Both the position numbers and the translations under genes were made by a program. Below, piece after piece: positions 41,820-42,683 of a stretch of 42,683 nucleotides of DNA. The notes under the pieces are model-generated. The model was not told where the DNA came from, searched no databases, and was given only the letters and a program-made list of their open reading frames with translations. The DNA is from ARS98 sp030744725 (lineage in GTDB: Bacteria; Planctomycetota; Planctomycetia; Pirellulales; Pirellulaceae): positions 1 to 42,683 of the forward strand of contig JASLPZ010000010.1 of the NCBI GenBank assembly GCA_030744725.1. The letters are read 5' to 3'. How positions within the stretch are numbered: the first letter of the stretch is position 1; every line of letters starts with the position of its first letter.

Positions 41820-42557
41820 TCAGGCCGCACTTCTCATGCGGTATGGCAGCGGCCTCGGTTGCCGTTGAAGGGGGATCTGTTCGATGATGTCGGCACCTGA
41901 TTCTGCCCATTGTTCGGCCTGCGTGGTGACGAATTCGAGCGACGATTCAATTTCCAATCGCCAAGTTTCCAGAGCATCACGACCCAGTTTCGGCGGGACT
42001 TGGATCGCCCTGCCAACCACCAAACGGGCCCGCGAGTAGAGTCGCGGAATGGCACACTTGTCCCACGCTCTTTCGATCCGCCAGGGCCGATCATAGCCAA
42101 AGCCAAGAGGAATCATCGGAAGGCCCAGCCGTGACGACAGATAGACGGGGCCCAGGGCCAGCTTGCGGCGTGGTCCACGTGGCCCGTCAGGTGCGATTGC
42201 CAGATTGGTTGATTTGCTGCAGCGGAATATCTTGCGTAAGGCCTGAAAACCTCCACGGGCGGTCGATCCACGCACGGCTCCGAATCCCATGTGCCGTGCC
42301 GCCTGAGTGAGAAGTTCGCCATCGGCGTGCTTGCTCATCAGCATCGAGATGTTGCAATGTCCTCGCAGGTAAAACGGGCAAAGAGAGTACTCGTGCCATA
42401 CAACGAAGATGGCGGGGCCGCGAAAGTCCTCGGAAATCGGATCGAGTGTCGGGTCGTAGAGTGCCTGCCGATAATTCAGTGTGCTCATCCAGCTACGCGC
42501 CATAGTCGCCATGGCAAGGCCCCCGAATTTCATCAGGAATGGGCTTCTGATTTTCAT
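41820..42557 (-). CDS. DUF374 lysophospholipid-acyltransferase-like protein
   Basis: This 245-aa protein belongs to the DUF374 branch of the PlsC-like acyltransferases. IFVVWHEYSL (H55) takes the place of the usual NH(x)4D-type first block, GSTARGGFQALRKI (97-110) and IAPDGPRGPRRKLALGPVYL (121-140) are the characteristic DUF374 blocks, and LGLPMIPLGFGYDRPWRIER follows. It probably transfers an acyl chain to a membrane lipid or lipid-A-like precursor; the aspartate of the HX4D motif cannot be placed with certainty. It lies 39 bp after dapF and 141 bp before the metzincin gene, on the same strand. Confidence 0.85.
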   Translation of the reverse strand: MKIRSPFLMKFGGLAMATMARSWMSTLNYRQALYDPTLDPISEDFRGPAIFVVWHEYSLCPFYLRGHCNISMLMSKHADGELLTQAARHMGFGAVRGSTARGGFQALRKIFRCSKSTNLAIAPDGPRGPRRKLALGPVYLSSRLGLPMIPLGFGYDRPWRIERAWDKCAIPRLYSRARLVVGRAIQVPPKLGRDALETWRLEIESSLEFVTTQAEQWAESGADIIEQIPLQRQPRPLPYRMRSAA

Positions 42558-42596
42558 GTCAGCATCCGTGCCGAGGTGATGTTCGTGTGGTAACCA

Positions 42597-42683
42597 TTAA
42601 GTTGGCCAGTTGCCGGTAAAGACTTCGGTGGCTGGTCCGGTCATGAAGACGTGGTTGGTCGATTCGTCCCATTCCAGCTCCAA
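42597..42683 (-). CDS. dapF: Diaminopimelate epimerase, C-terminal fragment (cut by window edge)
   Basis: The last 28 codons of a gene reading out of the window: LELEWDESTNHVFMTGPATE and VFTGNWPT followed by TAA. The pattern WxxxxNHVxMTGPATEVFxGxW is the C-terminal end of DapF, which interconverts LL- and meso-diaminopimelate for lysine and peptidoglycan synthesis. The first part of the gene, including the catalytic cysteines, lies outside the window. Confidence 0.8.
   Translation of the reverse strand: MELEWDESTNHVFMTGPATEVFTGNWPT

Noticed and set aside
1..42683. tRNA or rRNA genes
   Set aside because: No cloverleaf with a GGTTCRANTCC-type T-loop and no conserved rRNA segments were noticed by eye; a tRNAscan-SE run would settle this.

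Overview
The window looks like a chromosome segment of a planctomycete, most likely from the Pirellulales. The evidence is the combination of families typical of that phylum: a DUF1501 protein coupled to a DUF1549/DUF1553 protein, a multiheme c-type cytochrome with a PA14 domain beside soluble beta-propellers, a Tat-exported Gfo/Idh/MocA oxidoreductase, a DUF1570 peptidase-like protein, a CehA/McbA-type metallohydrolase, an ECF sigma factor operon, weak or absent Shine-Dalgarno sites at many genes, and many short hairpin-type intergenic repeats. No rRNA, tRNA, transposase gene, CRISPR array or prophage was seen. There is one 10-N assembly gap (29302-29311).

Layout. 1-5.6 kb: a secreted histidine phosphatase (minus strand), then DUF1501, DUF1549/1553 and an exported alpha/beta hydrolase (plus strand). 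5.6-6.0 kb: a cluster of hairpins. 6.0-14.6 kb: a CehA/McbA-type protein (minus) divergent from a plus-strand run of five-heme cytochrome/PA14 protein, sorbosone-dehydrogenase-like propeller and PQQ-type propeller with EF-hands; this looks like a periplasmic oxidation and electron-transfer unit. 14.6-19.2 kb: an accessory stretch of small genes (SRPBCC protein, a truncated GxxExxY protein, two small ORFs with apparently leaderless promoters, an SGNH hydrolase and an 81-aa conserved-looking protein) among repeats, including one MITE-like element inserted into another. 19.2-23.5 kb: two paired CNNM/CBS membrane proteins and a fused ABC-2 permease (minus). 23.7-26.7 kb: ECF sigma factor, single-span putative anti-sigma factor, exported coiled-coil protein, a second copy of the MITE-like element, and an exported Spy/CpxP-like Lys-rich protein, closed by a bidirectional terminator. 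26.7-31 kb: Gfo/Idh/MocA oxidoreductase, DUF1570 protein, assembly gap, and a two-domain Fe3+-type ABC permease (minus). 31.3-33.3 kb: a VWA lipoprotein (plus). 33.6-42.7 kb: a minus-strand housekeeping run: partial dapF, DUF374 acyltransferase, metzincin-like protein, xseA, xseB, ispA-type prenyl synthase, dxs, nadK and a DUF6263-like exported protein.

How the genes work together. dxs and the prenyl transferase (2-bp gap) supply isoprenoids, xseA/xseB form exonuclease VII, and nadK makes NADP. The sigma/anti-sigma genes overlap by 4 bp and run into exported coiled-coil and Spy-like genes, suggesting an envelope-stress unit. I found no single unmistakably new system. The strongest leads are the nested miniature elements (one ends exactly at a gene's stop codon), a 39-bp tandem repeat that seems to supply the ribosome-binding site of nadK, the two adjacent leaderless small genes, and the cytochrome/propeller and sigma-factor clusters.
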